Assembly (NCBI RefSeq): GCF_014647535.1
Contig: NZ_BMPJ01000001.1
Location: 1-64,000, forward strand
Direction of reading: 5' to 3'
Origin: Thermus composti
GTDB taxonomy: Bacteria; Deinococcota; Deinococci; Deinococcales; Thermaceae
Length of the DNA: 64,000 nucleotides
Below the pieces are notes generated by a model. That model was given only the letters and a program-made list of their open reading frames with translations. It made no database searches and was not told where the DNA came from. The position numbers and the translations under genes were made by a program. Every line of letters starts with the position of its first letter. The stretch's first letter is position 1. Below, piece after piece: positions 41,771 through 51,310 of the stretch.

Positions 41771-42676
41771 ATGGGGGGAGACGCCCTGACCCTGCCCAAG
41801 GACCTTTTGGACTTTTCCGGCTACGGCCCCAAGGAGCTTCTCGCCCTTTTGGCCCTGGCGGAGAGGCTTAAAAAGGAGCGCTACCGGGGGGAGGACCTAA
41901 AGGGAAAGGTCCTCGCCCTCCTCTTTGAGAAGCCCTCCTTGCGCACTCGGACCACCCTCGAGGTGGCCATGCTCCACCTGGGGGGGCATGCGGTCTACCT
42001 GGACCAAAAGCAGGTGGGCATCGGGGAAAGGGAGCCCGTAAGGGACATCGCCAAGAACCTGGAGCGCTTCGTGGAGGGAATCGCCGCCCGTGTGTACAGG
42101 CACGAGACCGTGGAGGCCCTAGCCCGCCACGCCCGGGTGCCGGTGGTGAACGCCCTTTCCGACCGGGCCCACCCCTTGCAGGCCCTGGCCGACCTCCTCA
42201 CCTTGAAGGAGGCCTTCGGGGGATGGGAGGGCATCGAGGTGGCCTGGGTGGGGGACGGGAACAACGTCCTCAACTCCCTCCTGGAGGTGGCCCCCCTCGT
42301 GGGCCTTCGGGTGCGGGTGGCGACCCCTAGGGGCTACGAGCCCGATCCCCTGCTTCTCAAACGGGCGAACGCCCACTTCACCCACGACCCCAAGGAGGCC
42401 GTCTTGGGCGCCCACGCCCTCTACACCGACGTCTGGACCAGCATGGGCCAAGAGGATGAGCGGGAAAAGCGCCTCCGGGACTTCCAGGGCTTCCAGGTGA
42501 ACGGGGAACTCCTAAAACTCCTCCACCCCGAGGGCATTTTCCTCCACTGCCTCCCCGCCCACTACGGGGAGGAGACCACGGAGGAGGCGGTCCACGGGGA
42601 AAGGAGCCGGGTCTTTGACCAGGCGGAAAACCGCCTCCACACCGCCAAGGCCGTGCTCCTCACCCTGCTAAAGTAG
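41771..42676 (+). CDS. argF: ornithine carbamoyltransferase
   Basis: The 301-residue enzyme has the carbamoyl-phosphate loop FEKPSLRTRTT, then ALSDRAHPLQALAD, VGDGNNVLNS, DVWTSMGQE and FLHCLPAHYGEE, all OTCase hallmarks. It makes citrulline from ornithine and carbamoyl phosphate. ATG 41771 gives 301 residues starting MGGDALTLPKD, the length I recall for T. thermophilus ArgF; a TTG at 41732 would precede the promoter. It leads the cluster argF-uma2-argC-argJ, in which consecutive genes are close or overlapping. Confidence 0.95.
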   Translation: MGGDALTLPKDLLDFSGYGPKELLALLALAERLKKERYRGEDLKGKVLALLFEKPSLRTRTTLEVAMLHLGGHAVYLDQKQVGIGEREPVRDIAKNLERFVEGIAARVYRHETVEALARHARVPVVNALSDRAHPLQALADLLTLKEAFGGWEGIEVAWVGDGNNVLNSLLEVAPLVGLRVRVATPRGYEPDPLLLKRANAHFTHDPKEAVLGAHALYTDVWTSMGQEDEREKRLRDFQGFQVNGELLKLLHPEGIFLHCLPAHYGEETTEEAVHGERSRVFDQAENRLHTAKAVLLTLLK

Positions 42677-42680
42677 GGGT

Positions 42681-43199
42681 ATGGTCCGGCCCTACCGCTT
42701 TAGCCTGGAGGAGTTCCTGAAGCTTCCCCTTCCCGAGCGGGGGGTGGAGCTTCTGCAAGGGGAGATCTACCAGATGGCGCCCATAGGCCCTCGCCACGCT
42801 TACGCGGTGAACCGGTGGAACCGACTTTTGGTGGAACATTTCCCCGCCCTCTTGGTCCAGGTCCAGGGCCCCTTGGCCCTCGCCCCCGACACCTACCTGG
42901 AGCCGGACCTGGCCCTGCTTCATCCTGGGGATTACCGCGAGCGCCTTCCGGGTCCCGGGGACGTCCTTTGGGTGGTGGAGGTGGCCGACGCTTCCTTGGA
43001 ATACGACCTGGCTAAAAAGCTCCCCCTCTACGCCAAGGGGGGTGTGCCTGAGGTCTGGGTGCAGGACCTTTCCGGGGGGCGGCTTCTTCTCTTCCGCACC
43101 CCCCAGGGGGACCACTACCGGGAGCAGATCTGGGTCCGGCCCGGCGAGAAGGTAGCCCCCTTGGCCTTTCCCGAAACCTTTTTGGAGGTGCCGTGGTAA
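42681..43199 (+). CDS. Uma2-family nuclease-fold protein, copy 2, inside the arg operon
   Basis: The 172-residue protein has VELLQGEIYQMAPIGPRHAYAV, YLEPDLALL, VVEVADASLEYDLAKKLPLYAKGGVPEVWV, the same core as copy 1 (Asp, Glu-x-Ala-Asp, Lys). It starts four bases after argF and overlaps argC by seven bases, so it is transcribed with arginine genes. Base composition matches its neighbours, giving no sign of recent transfer. What a nuclease-like protein does in an arginine operon is unknown; it may simply be a passenger. Confidence 0.82.
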   Translation: MVRPYRFSLEEFLKLPLPERGVELLQGEIYQMAPIGPRHAYAVNRWNRLLVEHFPALLVQVQGPLALAPDTYLEPDLALLHPGDYRERLPGPGDVLWVVEVADASLEYDLAKKLPLYAKGGVPEVWVQDLSGGRLLLFRTPQGDHYREQIWVRPGEKVAPLAFPETFLEVPW

Positions 43200-44239
43200 G
43201 GGTGGGGGTCCTGGGGGCCTCGGGGTACGGGGGGGCGGAGCTCCTTAGGCTCCTCAAGGCCCACCCTGGGGTGGAGCTGGTGGGGTTTTCCAGCCGCAAG
43301 TACGAGGGCAAGCCCCTCTCTTCCGCCTGGCCCCAGCTTTGGGATGAGAGGCCCTTTATTCCTCAGGAAGAGGTCTTGGAGCGGGCGGAGGTGGTCTTCC
43401 TGGCCCTGCCCAACGGGCTTGCCATGGGGATCGTCCCGGAGGTCCTCAAGGCGGGGAAACGGGCCATAGACCTCTCGGGGGACTTCCGCCTGCCCCCCGG
43501 GGTTTATGAAGCCTGGTACGGCATCCCTCACAAAAGCCCAGAGCTTTACGCCGAAGCGGTCTACGGCCTTCCCGAGCTCCACCGGGAGGAGCTTAAAGGG
43601 GCAAGGCTCGTGGCCAACCCCGGCTGCTACGTGACCGCCGCCACCCTGGCCCTCGCCCCCTTGGCGGCGGAAGGGGTCCTGAAGGGGGCCTTCGTGGTGG
43701 GCCTAAGCGGGGTCTCGGGGGCGGGGCGGGAAGGGGAGGGCACCTTCTTCGCCGAGGTGAACGAGAACCTGAAGCCCTACAAGGCGGGGGGCACCCACCG
43801 GCACATCCCCGAGATGGAGCAAAACCTAGGCCGCCTCCTGGCCCAGGGGAGGCGGGCGCGCACCCACGGGGAGGCGAAAGCGGTGCGGCTTTCCTTCACC
43901 CCCCACCTGGTGCCCATGACCCGGGGGATCCTCATCACCGCCGAGGCGGAGGTGGAGGGAGGCTGGGACCAGGAGGCTTTAAATACCCTTTACCGGGACT
44001 TCTACGCCCAAGAGCCCTTCGTGCGGGTGGTGGAGGGGCTTCCCGAGACCAAGGGCACCCTGGGGAGCAACCGGGTGGACCTCAAGCCCCTTTACGAGGA
44101 AAGGACGGGGCGGGTTTTGGTCTTCGCCGCCCTGGACAACCTGGTGAAGGGCATGGCGGGGCAGGCGGTGCAAAACTTTAACCTGATGATGGGCTTTTCC
44201 GAGGAGACCGCTTTGCCCAAGGAGGGGCTATGGCCGTGA
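43193..44239 (+). CDS. argC: N-acetyl-gamma-glutamyl-phosphate reductase
   Basis: The 348-residue protein has the NADP motif [22 protein letters not shown], the catalytic Cys in [37 protein letters not shown] with the catalytic His, and [14 protein letters not shown]. It reduces N-acetylglutamyl phosphate in arginine synthesis. It starts with GTG 43193 inside the end of the uma2 copy and overlaps argJ by ten bases. Length and motifs are normal. Confidence 0.95.
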   Translation: MVRVGVLGASGYGGAELLRLLKAHPGVELVGFSSRKYEGKPLSSAWPQLWDERPFIPQEEVLERAEVVFLALPNGLAMGIVPEVLKAGKRAIDLSGDFRLPPGVYEAWYGIPHKSPELYAEAVYGLPELHREELKGARLVANPGCYVTAATLALAPLAAEGVLKGAFVVGLSGVSGAGREGEGTFFAEVNENLKPYKAGGTHRHIPEMEQNLGRLLAQGRRARTHGEAKAVRLSFTPHLVPMTRGILITAEAEVEGGWDQEALNTLYRDFYAQEPFVRVVEGLPETKGTLGSNRVDLKPLYEERTGRVLVFAALDNLVKGMAGQAVQNFNLMMGFSEETALPKEGLWP

Positions 44240-45375
44240 GGCTTCCTAGGGGCTTTAGGGCGGGGGCCACCCGGGCGGGGATCAAGCCCTCGGGAAGGCC
44301 CGACCTCGCCCTTTTGGTCTCGGGGCTTCCCGCCGTCTGGGCCTACGCCGCCACCAAGAACCTGGCGGCGGCCCCTTCCATCCATAGGGGAAGGGCCCTT
44401 TACGCCTCGGGGAAGCCCCTTAGGGCGGTGGTGGTGAACGCCGGGAACGCCAACTGCGCCACCGGGGAAAGGGGCTTCGCCGACGACCGGCGCATGGCGG
44501 AGCTCGCCGCCTTGCGCCTTGGGCTTGCCCCGGAGGAGGTCCTCACCGCCTCCACCGGGGTGATCGGGGTGCCCTTGCCCGTGGAAAAGGTGGAGAAGGG
44601 CCTGCCCCAGATAGACCTCGCCCCCTTCGCCGACCCCTTCGCCGAGGCCATCCTTACCACGGACACCCGCCCCAAGGTGGCCGAGGCCGAGGTGGAAGGG
44701 GCGAGGATCGTGGGCATCGCCAAGGGGAGCGGGATGATCCACCCCGACATGGCCACCATGCTGGCCTTCTTGGTGACGGACGCTTCCCTTCCCCAGGAGG
44801 CCTTGAGGGAGGCCTGGCGGGGGATCGTGGAGCGCACCTTCAACCAGGTGACGGTGGACGGGGACACCTCCACCAACGACCTGGCCGTGGTCCTGGCCAA
44901 CGGGGCCTACGGGGAGGTGCCCTTGGAGCCGTTCCTGGAGGCTTTGGAAGGGGTGGCCCGAAAGCTCGCCAAGGCCATCGCCCGGGACGGGGAAGGGGCC
45001 ACCAAGCTCATGGTGGTGCGGGTGGTGGGGGCGGCCACGGCGGAGGAGGCCAGGCGGGCGGCCAAGCAGGTGGCGGGAAGCCTTCTTTGGAAGAGCGCCC
45101 TTTACGGGAACGACCCCAACTGGGGCCGGATCCTGGCCGCCTTGGGCCGCTCGGGGGCCCGGTTTGACCCCCTTCGGGTGCGGATTTCCCTCCAGGGAAT
45201 TCCCCTCTACGCCGGGGGGGTGCTTCCCTTTGACCGGGAGGCCGCAAGCCGGGCCATGGGGGCCGAGGAGGTGGTGGTCCTGGTGGACCTCCAGGAAGGC
45301 CCGGGGGAAGGGGAGGCCTACGGCTGCGACCTCACCGAGGAGTACGTGCGCATCAACGCCCTCTACACCACTTGA
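44230..45375 (+). CDS. argJ: glutamate N-acetyltransferase/ornithine acetyltransferase
   Basis: The 381-residue precursor has [23 protein letters not shown], the autocleavage site in [10 protein letters not shown] (Thr becomes the nucleophile of the beta chain), [10 protein letters not shown], and the C-terminal [12 protein letters not shown]. It recycles the acetyl group between N-acetylornithine and glutamate; whether it is also an N-acetylglutamate synthase cannot be read from sequence. It ends the arg cluster, and its stop codon lies inside the -35 of the next promoter. Confidence 0.94.
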   Translation: MAVRLPRGFRAGATRAGIKPSGRPDLALLVSGLPAVWAYAATKNLAAAPSIHRGRALYASGKPLRAVVVNAGNANCATGERGFADDRRMAELAALRLGLAPEEVLTASTGVIGVPLPVEKVEKGLPQIDLAPFADPFAEAILTTDTRPKVAEAEVEGARIVGIAKGSGMIHPDMATMLAFLVTDASLPQEALREAWRGIVERTFNQVTVDGDTSTNDLAVVLANGAYGEVPLEPFLEALEGVARKLAKAIARDGEGATKLMVVRVVGAATAEEARRAAKQVAGSLLWKSALYGNDPNWGRILAALGRSGARFDPLRVRISLQGIPLYAGGVLPFDREAASRAMGAEEVVVLVDLQEGPGEGEAYGCDLTEEYVRINALYTT

Positions 45376-45400
45376 AGGGAAGGGCTTTTAGCCTCATAAT
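45372..45400 (+). promoter_or_regulatory. promoter of the small outer-membrane-like gene
   Basis: TTGAAG (45372-45377), 17 bases, CATAAT (45395-45400). It drives a leadered mRNA that starts with hairpin GCCAGG/CCTGGC (45408-45423) and ends in AAAGGAGGT eight bases before ATG 45441, a layout expected for a highly expressed gene. Confidence 0.65.
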
Positions 45401-45440
45401 GGGAAAAGCCAGGATTGCCTGGCAGAAAGGAGGTATAGGT

Positions 45441-45923
45441 ATGCTTCGGTTGAAGACACTGGTTTTGGCGGCACTTCTGGCCTTCGGTGCGGCTTTTGCC
45501 CAAGGCCGCCTCTACGGGGAAGCCCTCGGCGGGGAGCTTGCCCTAGCCCCTAACTTCGAGCTTTCCCTGGGTGTGCAGGCGGGGGCGGAGGAGGTGCTGG
45601 GCCCTGTGGGTCTGAGGGGTGGGCTAAGCGTGCTTGCAGGCAATAATGCCACCCTCTTGGGGTTTGCCGTGGATGCCCTTTACCCCTTGCCCCTGGAGCT
45701 GGCCCAGAACCTGAAGGTGGACGTCGGCTTGGGCCTGGGGTTGACCTTCGCTTCCGTGGGCGGGGCTTCCTCCACGGACTTCGGCATCCGGGGGCTTATC
45801 GGCCTCGAGGTGCCTGTCCAGGGGGCCTTGGCCCTGCGGTTAGAGCCCACCTTCACTTACCTTTTTGACGCTCAGCAAGCCACCTTCGGTATACAGTTCG
45901 GTCCCCGGGTGTACCTTAAGTAG
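45441..45923 (+). CDS. small secreted beta-barrel-like outer-membrane protein
   Basis: The 160-residue product has a clear Sec signal peptide (MLRLKTLVLAALLAFGAAFAQ, cleaved after AFA or FAQ) and a mature part of alternating hydrophobic strands (FELSLGVQAG, LKVDVGLGLGLTFAS, FGIRGLIGLEVPV, FGIQFGPRVYLK) like a small eight-stranded barrel. I do not recognise a named family. Unlike most genes here it has a leader, a 5' hairpin and a strong ribosome site, suggesting abundant expression. A second in-frame ATG at 45396 lies at the -10 and is not used. Confidence 0.7.
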   Translation: MLRLKTLVLAALLAFGAAFAQGRLYGEALGGELALAPNFELSLGVQAGAEEVLGPVGLRGGLSVLAGNNATLLGFAVDALYPLPLELAQNLKVDVGLGLGLTFASVGGASSTDFGIRGLIGLEVPVQGALALRLEPTFTYLFDAQQATFGIQFGPRVYLK

Positions 45924-45932
45924 TTGGGCCGG

Positions 45933-45938
45933 TAGCAT
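45933..45938 (+). promoter_or_regulatory. -10 box of lipoprotein gene (leaderless)
   Basis: TAGCAT ends seven bases before ATG 45946. Confidence 0.4.
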
Positions 45939-45945
45939 AAGGGGG

Positions 45946-46521
45946 ATGCGGCGGCATCCCCCTTGGCTCTTTTTGCTTCTCCTTGCGGGCTGCGCCAGGC
46001 CCGACACCGCCCCGCCCCAGGTGGGCCTGGTGGCCCCTTTGGGGGGCGGGGTGGCCCCGGGGCGGGCGGTGGCGGCGGAGGGGTACGCCTTTGACCCCTC
46101 GGGGGTGGCCCAGGTGTGGGTGAACGGGCAGGCCGTGCTCCCCCCGGAGGAGACGGGCGAGCGCCTGGTCCGCTTCCGCTTCCGCCTCCAGGCCCCAAGC
46201 TCGGGCCGGGTGGAGCTCCTTTTGGAAGCGGAAGACCTAAGGGGAAACCGCGCCCAGAAGCGGATTCCCCTGGTCCTGGACGCAAGCCCTCCCCGGATCC
46301 TTCTGGAGCGGGTGGAGCGGGAAGGGGGGGTTTACCGGGTCTACGGCCGGGTGGAGGACAACGTGGGGGTGGACCGGGTGGTGGCCCGGGTGGGGGAGCG
46401 CTACGTTCCCCTTTCCCTTCCCAAGGGGGCCGAGGTGGTCTTTTCCGTGGAGGTGCCCCCCGGGGCCGCCCTCATCGCCGTGGACGCCGCCGGGAACCGC
46501 GCAAGCCGCACGGTGCCTTAG
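45946..46521 (+). CDS. predicted lipoprotein with Ig-like domains
   Basis: The 191-residue product starts MRRHPPWLFLLLLAGCARP: a lipoprotein signal with lipobox LLAGC, Cys at residue 16. The mature part has two beta-rich halves, each with phrases typical of Ig/Big-like domains (AAEGYAFDPSGVAQVWVNGQ; VYGRVEDNVGVDRVVARVG; AVDAAGNRASRTV). It is likely anchored to a membrane and exposed to the periplasm. Function is unknown. It has its own weak promoter, 22 bases after the barrel-like gene. Confidence 0.7.
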   Translation: MRRHPPWLFLLLLAGCARPDTAPPQVGLVAPLGGGVAPGRAVAAEGYAFDPSGVAQVWVNGQAVLPPEETGERLVRFRFRLQAPSSGRVELLLEAEDLRGNRAQKRIPLVLDASPPRILLERVEREGGVYRVYGRVEDNVGVDRVVARVGERYVPLSLPKGAEVVFSVEVPPGAALIAVDAAGNRASRTVP

Positions 46522-46534
46522 CGGCCTCTCGTGG

Positions 46535-46540
46535 TACACT
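46535..46540 (+). promoter_or_regulatory. -10 box of 46550 gene (leaderless)
   Basis: TACACT ends nine bases before ATG 46550. Confidence 0.45.
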
Positions 46541-46549
46541 CCTTAGGCC

Positions 46550-46819
46550 ATGGAGGAGACCCTCGAGGCCCTGGCCCAGGCCCTGCGGAAGACCCCGGTG
46601 GAGGCGGCCTCCATTCCCCGCTTCCTGGAGCTTTCCCGGCTCCTCCACCGCCTTCCCCCCACCCGGGAGCGGGACGGGCTTTTGGCCTTGGTCTACCTCC
46701 GGCTTTACCAGCTCCGCCGCGAGGAGGAGGACTTCCTCCTGGGCTATAGCTACGCCCGCACCTCGAGGGTGGAAGCGGTGCGGCTTCTGGCGGAGCGCCT
46801 CAAAGGAGAGGGCCTATGA
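46550..46819 (+). CDS. small helical hypothetical protein
   Basis: The 89-residue protein is predicted to be all helical ([53 protein letters not shown]). There is no signal peptide or membrane segment and I recognise no family. It has a -10 box nine bases upstream and overlaps the DUF420 gene by four bases (ATGA), so it is expressed with that gene. Coding bias and the tight overlap argue it is real. Confidence 0.6.
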   Translation: MEETLEALAQALRKTPVEAASIPRFLELSRLLHRLPPTRERDGLLALVYLRLYQLRREEEDFLLGYSYARTSRVEAVRLLAERLKGEGL

Positions 46820-47253
46820 AGGACCTGCTTGGGCTTTTGGCGGTGTGGAGCATCGGGCTTTCGGGTCTTAGCCTTCTTTGGGGGGTTTGGTTCATCCGGC
46901 GGGGAAAGCGGGAGGCCCACCACCGGGCGATGCTCCTGGCCACGGCCTTGGCTGCCCTCTTCCTGGTCTTTTACCTAGCCAAGTGGGGGCTTTACGGGAC
47001 CACGGCCTACGGGGGGCCTGAGGCCTGGCGGGGGGCCTACTACTTTGTCCTCCTCACCCACACCCTCCTCGCCGCCCTCAACGGCCCTTTGGCCCTTTAC
47101 GTGATCTACCGGGCCCTTAGGGGGGAGTTCGCCCTGCACAAGCGCTGGGCCAAGGTCCTGGTGCCCATCTGGCTCTACGTGGCCCTCACGGGCTGGGTCA
47201 TCTACCTGGTCCTCAAGCGCTACGGGGTGGAACCGGGGGGGATTTCCTTTTAG
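46816..47253 (+). CDS. DUF420-family membrane protein
   Basis: The 145-residue protein has four transmembrane segments, with [49 protein letters not shown] and [24 protein letters not shown]. The conserved His residues in HHR, THT and HKR and the length fit DUF420, relatives of which are linked to cytochrome oxidase assembly (CtaM-like). A haem-copper oxidase role is inferred only from the family; no oxidase genes are nearby. The 3' end overlaps minC by 41 bases on the opposite strand. Confidence 0.75.
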   Translation: MKDLLGLLAVWSIGLSGLSLLWGVWFIRRGKREAHHRAMLLATALAALFLVFYLAKWGLYGTTAYGGPEAWRGAYYFVLLTHTLLAALNGPLALYVIYRALRGEFALHKRWAKVLVPIWLYVALTGWVIYLVLKRYGVEPGGISF

Positions 47254-47770
47254 CCCAGGGCTCCACCACGATCCGCCCTTCCTCCACCCGGGCGAGCTCG
47301 GGCCCGGGGGCCTTCTCCCCCTCGGGGGCCTGGGCCAGGTGGGGGCCGATGCGCACCTGCTTGGCGGCGAGCTCCAGGGCGAAGATGAAGCGCGCCTCGT
47401 CCCCGTAAGCGCCGGCGTGGGCCAGGCCCCTAAGCTTTCCCACCACGATCACATCCCCCCCCGCCACCACCTCGGCCCCCGGGTTCACGTCCCCCAGGAC
47501 CACCACCGTCCCCGGGTGCTCCACCCGCTCGCCCGAGCGGAGGGTCTTGGCCACCACCAGGGTGCCGGTGGAAGGCCGGTTCCTCGGGGGAAGGAGGGTG
47601 AGGGGGCGGCCCAGGGCGAGGAGGGTTTCCAGGACCTCCTGGGACACGGGGCCCGCCACCTCCACCTCAAGGGGTAGCCCCTCGGGCAGGGGAAGGGCCC
47701 GGATGGCCTCGGGGGTTTCCCCGCCGTCCAGCCTCAGGGCCAGGGCTTTGGGGGTGGCGCGGAGCCGCAT
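47213..47770 (-). CDS. minC: septum-site-determining protein MinC
   Basis: The 185-residue protein has a short N-domain and a C-terminal MinC beta-helix: [45 protein letters not shown] near residues 80 to 125, the MinD- and septum-binding surface. MinC inhibits FtsZ polymerisation away from mid-cell. MinD and MinE are not in the window. It is the last gene of the long minus-strand deoC-to-minC operon, nine bases after mrdA. At 185 residues it is shorter than E. coli MinC (231). Confidence 0.88.
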   Translation of the reverse strand: MRLRATPKALALRLDGGETPEAIRALPLPEGLPLEVEVAGPVSQEVLETLLALGRPLTLLPPRNRPSTGTLVVAKTLRSGERVEHPGTVVVLGDVNPGAEVVAGGDVIVVGKLRGLAHAGAYGDEARFIFALELAAKQVRIGPHLAQAPEGEKAPGPELARVEEGRIVVEPWAKRKSPPVPPRSA

Positions 47771-47779
47771 AGGGCCATT

Positions 47780-49513
47780 CTAACGGTCCTTCACCTTCCA
47801 GTAGGCCTCCATCACCTTGCGCACCGCCGGCAGGGCCACCCGGCTTCCTTCCCCGCCGTTCTCAAAGAAGGCCACCACGACGAGGGGCGGGTAGGGGCTC
47901 CCGTCGGTGGGGCCGTAGCCCATGTACCAGGCGTGTTCCAGGCCCCGGCGCTTGCCCGGGGTCTCGGCGGTGCCCGTTTTGCCCCCCGTGGGCACGGGGA
48001 AGTCTCCCAGCACGTGCCGGGCCGTGCCCTCGGTGACCGTCTTCCTTAGGCCTTCCTGGAGGACCTTCCAGTACCGGCCTGGGACTTTTTCCCATTGGGG
48101 CTTTACGGGAACGCCCCCGATGGCCTTCACCAGGTGGAGGGTGGGCTTATCGCCCCCGGTGGCGATGGTGGCCAGCATCCGGGCGATCTGGGCGGGGGTG
48201 GCGAGGACGGCTCCCTGGCCGATGGCCACGGAGAGGGTCTCCCCGGGGTACCAGGGCTCGTCCAGGGCTTTTCGCTTCCACTCCCGGGTGGGGAGGAGGC
48301 CGGTTTTTTCCGCCACCTCTAGTCCTGTGGGCTCGCCCAGGCCCAAAAGCTTCGCCCGCCTCGCCAGCCGGTCCACCACCCCTAAGGGGTCCTGGGCCAC
48401 CGCCTGGTAGTACCAGGTGTTGCAGCTCCAGGCGATGGCTTCCCTCACGGTCATGGGGCCCATATCCCGGCTTGCCCAGTTGCGCCGCACCTGGCCGCCG
48501 AAGACGATGTAGGGGCTGCAGCGGTAGGTGGTCGCCGGGGTCACATAGCCCTCCTCCAGGAGGGCGTAGCTGGTGGCCAGCTTGAAGGTGGAGCCGGGGG
48601 TGTAGGGCTGGAGGGCGCGGTTGAGGAGGGGGAGGTCCTTGTCCTGGAGGAGGGTCTGCACCTCCTTGGGCACGGGGCGCTGGGCGAAGAGGTTGGGGTC
48701 AAAGGAAGGGGCGCTGGCCATGGCCAGGACCTCCCCCGTGGTGGGGTCCAAGGCCACGATGGCCCCCTTGGCCCGCCTTTCCTCGGGGAGGCCGTTAAGG
48801 CGCCTTCCGGCGTTGATGTCGGCCAGGGCCTCCTCTAGGGCCCTTTCCGCCGCCTTTTGCAGCTCTAGGTCCAGGGTGAGGACCACGTCCTGGCCCGGGG
48901 TGGGTTCCTCCAGTACGGTTTCCCGGAGGCGCTCCCCCCGCACGTTCACCTCCACCGCCCTAACCCCCCGCTTGCCCCTCAGGTAAGGCTCGAGGGCGGC
49001 CTCGAGGCCCGCCTGGCCCACCTGCTCGTCGGGGCTATACCCCCTTTTTACCTGCTCGGCGTTGGCCTGGAGCACGTAGCCTAGGACGGGCCCGGAGATG
49101 GGGTTTGGGTAGAAGCGCTCAATCCGCTCCTTCAGGTACAGGTTCTTCTGCCCGGCGGTGAGCTCGGCCAACGTGGGCAGGAGGTGCTCCGGCACCCCCG
49201 CCTTGAGGACCGTGGGCTCCTTCACCTGGGGAAGCTCCTTGAGCCCCAAAAGGGGGAGGAGCCTTTCCTTAAAGGCCACCTCGCCTCCCTCGTAGACCAG
49301 GTCCACCACCAGCCGGTCCTGGGCGATAACCCGGCCCTTCCGGTCTAAAATCCTTCCCCTGGGGGCGGGAATGCCCTCGGTCTTCAGGTAGTTTCCCTGG
49401 CTCCGCAAGGCGTACTTCTCGTGCTCCAGCACCTGGAGCTGCCAGGCCCTCAGGCCAAGCAGGCCGAAGGCCAGAAGGAAGAAGGCCATGAGGGCGTAAA
49501 GCCGCGGGGTCAT
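47780..49513 (-). CDS. mrdA: penicillin-binding protein 2 (elongasome transpeptidase)
   Basis: The 577-residue class B PBP has an N-terminal anchor (LYALMAFFLLAFGLLGLRAWQ), the dimerisation region with PAPRGRILDRKGRVIA, and the transpeptidase with SxxK in PGSTFKLA, SxN in WSCNTW and KTG in GGKTGTAET. It cross-links peptidoglycan during elongation. The adjoining mreC and mreD, with four-base overlaps, identify it as the PBP2 rather than the FtsI type. RodA and MreB are not in this cluster. Confidence 0.93.
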   Translation of the reverse strand: MTPRLYALMAFFLLAFGLLGLRAWQLQVLEHEKYALRSQGNYLKTEGIPAPRGRILDRKGRVIAQDRLVVDLVYEGGEVAFKERLLPLLGLKELPQVKEPTVLKAGVPEHLLPTLAELTAGQKNLYLKERIERFYPNPISGPVLGYVLQANAEQVKRGYSPDEQVGQAGLEAALEPYLRGKRGVRAVEVNVRGERLRETVLEEPTPGQDVVLTLDLELQKAAERALEEALADINAGRRLNGLPEERRAKGAIVALDPTTGEVLAMASAPSFDPNLFAQRPVPKEVQTLLQDKDLPLLNRALQPYTPGSTFKLATSYALLEEGYVTPATTYRCSPYIVFGGQVRRNWASRDMGPMTVREAIAWSCNTWYYQAVAQDPLGVVDRLARRAKLLGLGEPTGLEVAEKTGLLPTREWKRKALDEPWYPGETLSVAIGQGAVLATPAQIARMLATIATGGDKPTLHLVKAIGGVPVKPQWEKVPGRYWKVLQEGLRKTVTEGTARHVLGDFPVPTGGKTGTAETPGKRRGLEHAWYMGYGPTDGSPYPPLVVVAFFENGGEGSRVALPAVRKVMEAYWKVKDR

Positions 49514-49965
49514 GGCGCCTTGTCCCTATGTAGAAGGCGCAGGGCCAGGAGGAAGAAGGGCAGGGTGAAGAGGCCCTCCAGGACGAGGTCCCCGGGCCAG
49601 AGAGGGGGGAGGTCCAGGCGGAGCCAGTAGGCCACCAGGAAATAGCCGAGCCACTTGGCCCCGAAGGCGAAGGCGAAGGCCCCCGCCTGCCCAGCCTCCC
49701 AGGCGGCAAGGCGCCTCGAGGCGGCGCCGTAGGCGTAGGCGGCCAAAAGGAGCCCGGTGGCGTGAAGCCCTAAGAGGCCGAAGCCCAAAAGGTCCTGGAG
49801 AAGCCCCAAGGCGAAGGCCAGGGGCAGGCCCAGGTAGTAGGGGCGCCCCTGGACCAGGAGGAGGGTGAGGACCAGGAAGAGGTCGGGGCCCATGAGGCCC
49901 TGGGGCCAGAGGGCCCCGAGAAGCCCGGAGAGGAAGAGGGCGAGGAGGAGAGCGAGGAGCGTCAT
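49510..49965 (-). CDS. mreD: rod-shape-determining protein MreD
   Basis: The 151-residue protein is almost entirely hydrophobic with about five transmembrane segments (LLALLLALFLSGLLGALWP; GLPLAFALGLLQDLLGFGLLGLH). MreD bridges MreC with the elongasome in the inner membrane. Sequence conservation in MreD is low, so the call leans on its place between mreC and mrdA, with ATGA overlaps at both ends. Confidence 0.88.
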   Translation of the reverse strand: MTLLALLLALFLSGLLGALWPQGLMGPDLFLVLTLLLVQGRPYYLGLPLAFALGLLQDLLGFGLLGLHATGLLLAAYAYGAASRRLAAWEAGQAGAFAFAFGAKWLGYFLVAYWLRLDLPPLWPGDLVLEGLFTLPFFLLALRLLHRDKAP

Positions 49966-50750
49966 AGGGGCCGGAGCACCACCACCTCTTCCACCAGGGA
50001 GAGGTCCACCAAGGGCCTGACCCAGGCCCTGAGCTTAAGCCCGCCCTGGGCCCGCTCCACCCGTTCCACCCGGCCCACGGGGAGGCCGTCGGGGAAGAGG
50101 CCGAGCTGGGCCCCCGTCACCAAAAGCTCCCCCGGGGCCAGGGAGACCGAGGGGGGGAACTCGGCCAAAAGCCGGTCCGGCGGGCTTCCCCGGGCCACCC
50201 CACGGCCCCGCCCCCCTTGGGGGCGCACCCCCACCTGGCTTTCCGGGTCCAAAAGGGTGCGCACCAGGGCCCGCCTTTCCTCCACCGCCACCACCAGGCC
50301 CACCAGGCCCTGGGGGGTGGTGACGGGCATGCCCACCCGGAGCCCGTCCCGCTCCCCAAGGCCTAGGATGAGGCGGCGGTAAAGCCCCGAGACGTCCTCC
50401 CCCACCACCGGGGCCACGGCCACCACCCCGGGGGCCTGGGCCTGGCGTACTTCCAGGGCCCGGGTGAGGCGGGCCACCTCCTCTTTTAGGCGCAGGTTTT
50501 CCGCCCTGAGGGCCGCCACCTCCTCCCTTAAGGCTTGGTTTTCCCGGTAGAGGTCGCGCCGGTTGGCAAGGACCGAAAGCCCCGCCCGGAGGTTCTGCCC
50601 CAGGCGGTGGCCCAGGGCGGTGAGGGGGGCGGTGAGGGGGGAGAGGGAGAGGCTCACCTCCGGGGCCAGGGGACGGGTGAGGGCGGAAAGGCTTAGCCCC
50701 AGGGCCAGGAGGGCAAGGCCGAGGGCGCGCCGGAGGACCCCTTCCCTCAC
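49962..50750 (-). CDS. mreC: rod-shape-determining protein MreC
   Basis: The 262-residue protein has a short cytoplasmic start and one transmembrane helix ([15 protein letters not shown]), a coiled coil ([27 protein letters not shown]) and a periplasmic beta-barrel domain ([30 protein letters not shown]). MreC scaffolds PBP2 in the elongasome. The start is GTG 50750, overlapping the maf stop as GTGA. Confidence 0.92.
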   Translation of the reverse strand: MREGVLRRALGLALLALGLSLSALTRPLAPEVSLSLSPLTAPLTALGHRLGQNLRAGLSVLANRRDLYRENQALREEVAALRAENLRLKEEVARLTRALEVRQAQAPGVVAVAPVVGEDVSGLYRRLILGLGERDGLRVGMPVTTPQGLVGLVVAVEERRALVRTLLDPESQVGVRPQGGRGRGVARGSPPDRLLAEFPPSVSLAPGELLVTGAQLGLFPDGLPVGRVERVERAQGGLKLRAWVRPLVDLSLVEEVVVLRPL

Positions 50751-51310
50751 GGCCTAAACCCCCTTTCCCAAAGGAGGGCGAAGACCCGGGAGACGGGGAG
50801 GCCCACCACGGTGTAGAAGTCCCCCTCCACCCGCTCCAAGAGGGCCATGCCGAGCCCTTGCGCCCCGTAGCCCCCCGCCTTGTCCAGGCCCTCGCCGCTG
50901 TCCACGTACCAGGCGATCTCCTCCTCGGAAAGCGGCCGAAAGAAGACCTTGGCCGTGTGCACCTCCTCCACCACCCCCTTTGGGGTGCGGAGGTAGAAGG
51001 CGGTGTGCACCAGGTGGGCCCTTCCCGAGAGGCGCCCGAGGAAGCGGCGATTTTCCTCCGGGTCCTTGGGCTTGCCGAGGACCTCCCCGTCCAGGTCCAC
51101 CACCGTGTCCGCCGCCAAAACCCATTCCCCCTCCACCGCCTCCCCTTTGCGCCGGGCCAGGGCCCGGGCGAGTTCTTGAGGGGGTAGGGCCAGGTCCTCC
51201 TCGGCCACCCCGGGGACCACCACCTTTAGGGGGTAGCCCAAGGCCTCGAGGAGGGCCTTCCGCCTGGGGCTTCCCGAGGCCAGGACTAAAGGGGTTTGCC
51301 CGCTTCCCAA
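50747..51310 (-). CDS. maf: Maf-type nucleotide pyrophosphatase
   Basis: The 187-residue protein has the Maf motifs [32 protein letters not shown] (catalytic Asp) and [18 protein letters not shown]. Maf enzymes hydrolyse dTTP/UTP or modified nucleotides and are linked to division arrest. The TTG start at 51310 has GGAGGT about nine bases upstream; it overlaps the pld gene by 25 bases. Longer in-frame versions run through pld and show no family similarity. Confidence 0.88.
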   Translation of the reverse strand: MGSGQTPLVLASGSPRRKALLEALGYPLKVVVPGVAEEDLALPPQELARALARRKGEAVEGEWVLAADTVVDLDGEVLGKPKDPEENRRFLGRLSGRAHLVHTAFYLRTPKGVVEEVHTAKVFFRPLSEEEIAWYVDSGEGLDKAGGYGAQGLGMALLERVEGDFYTVVGLPVSRVFALLWERGFRP

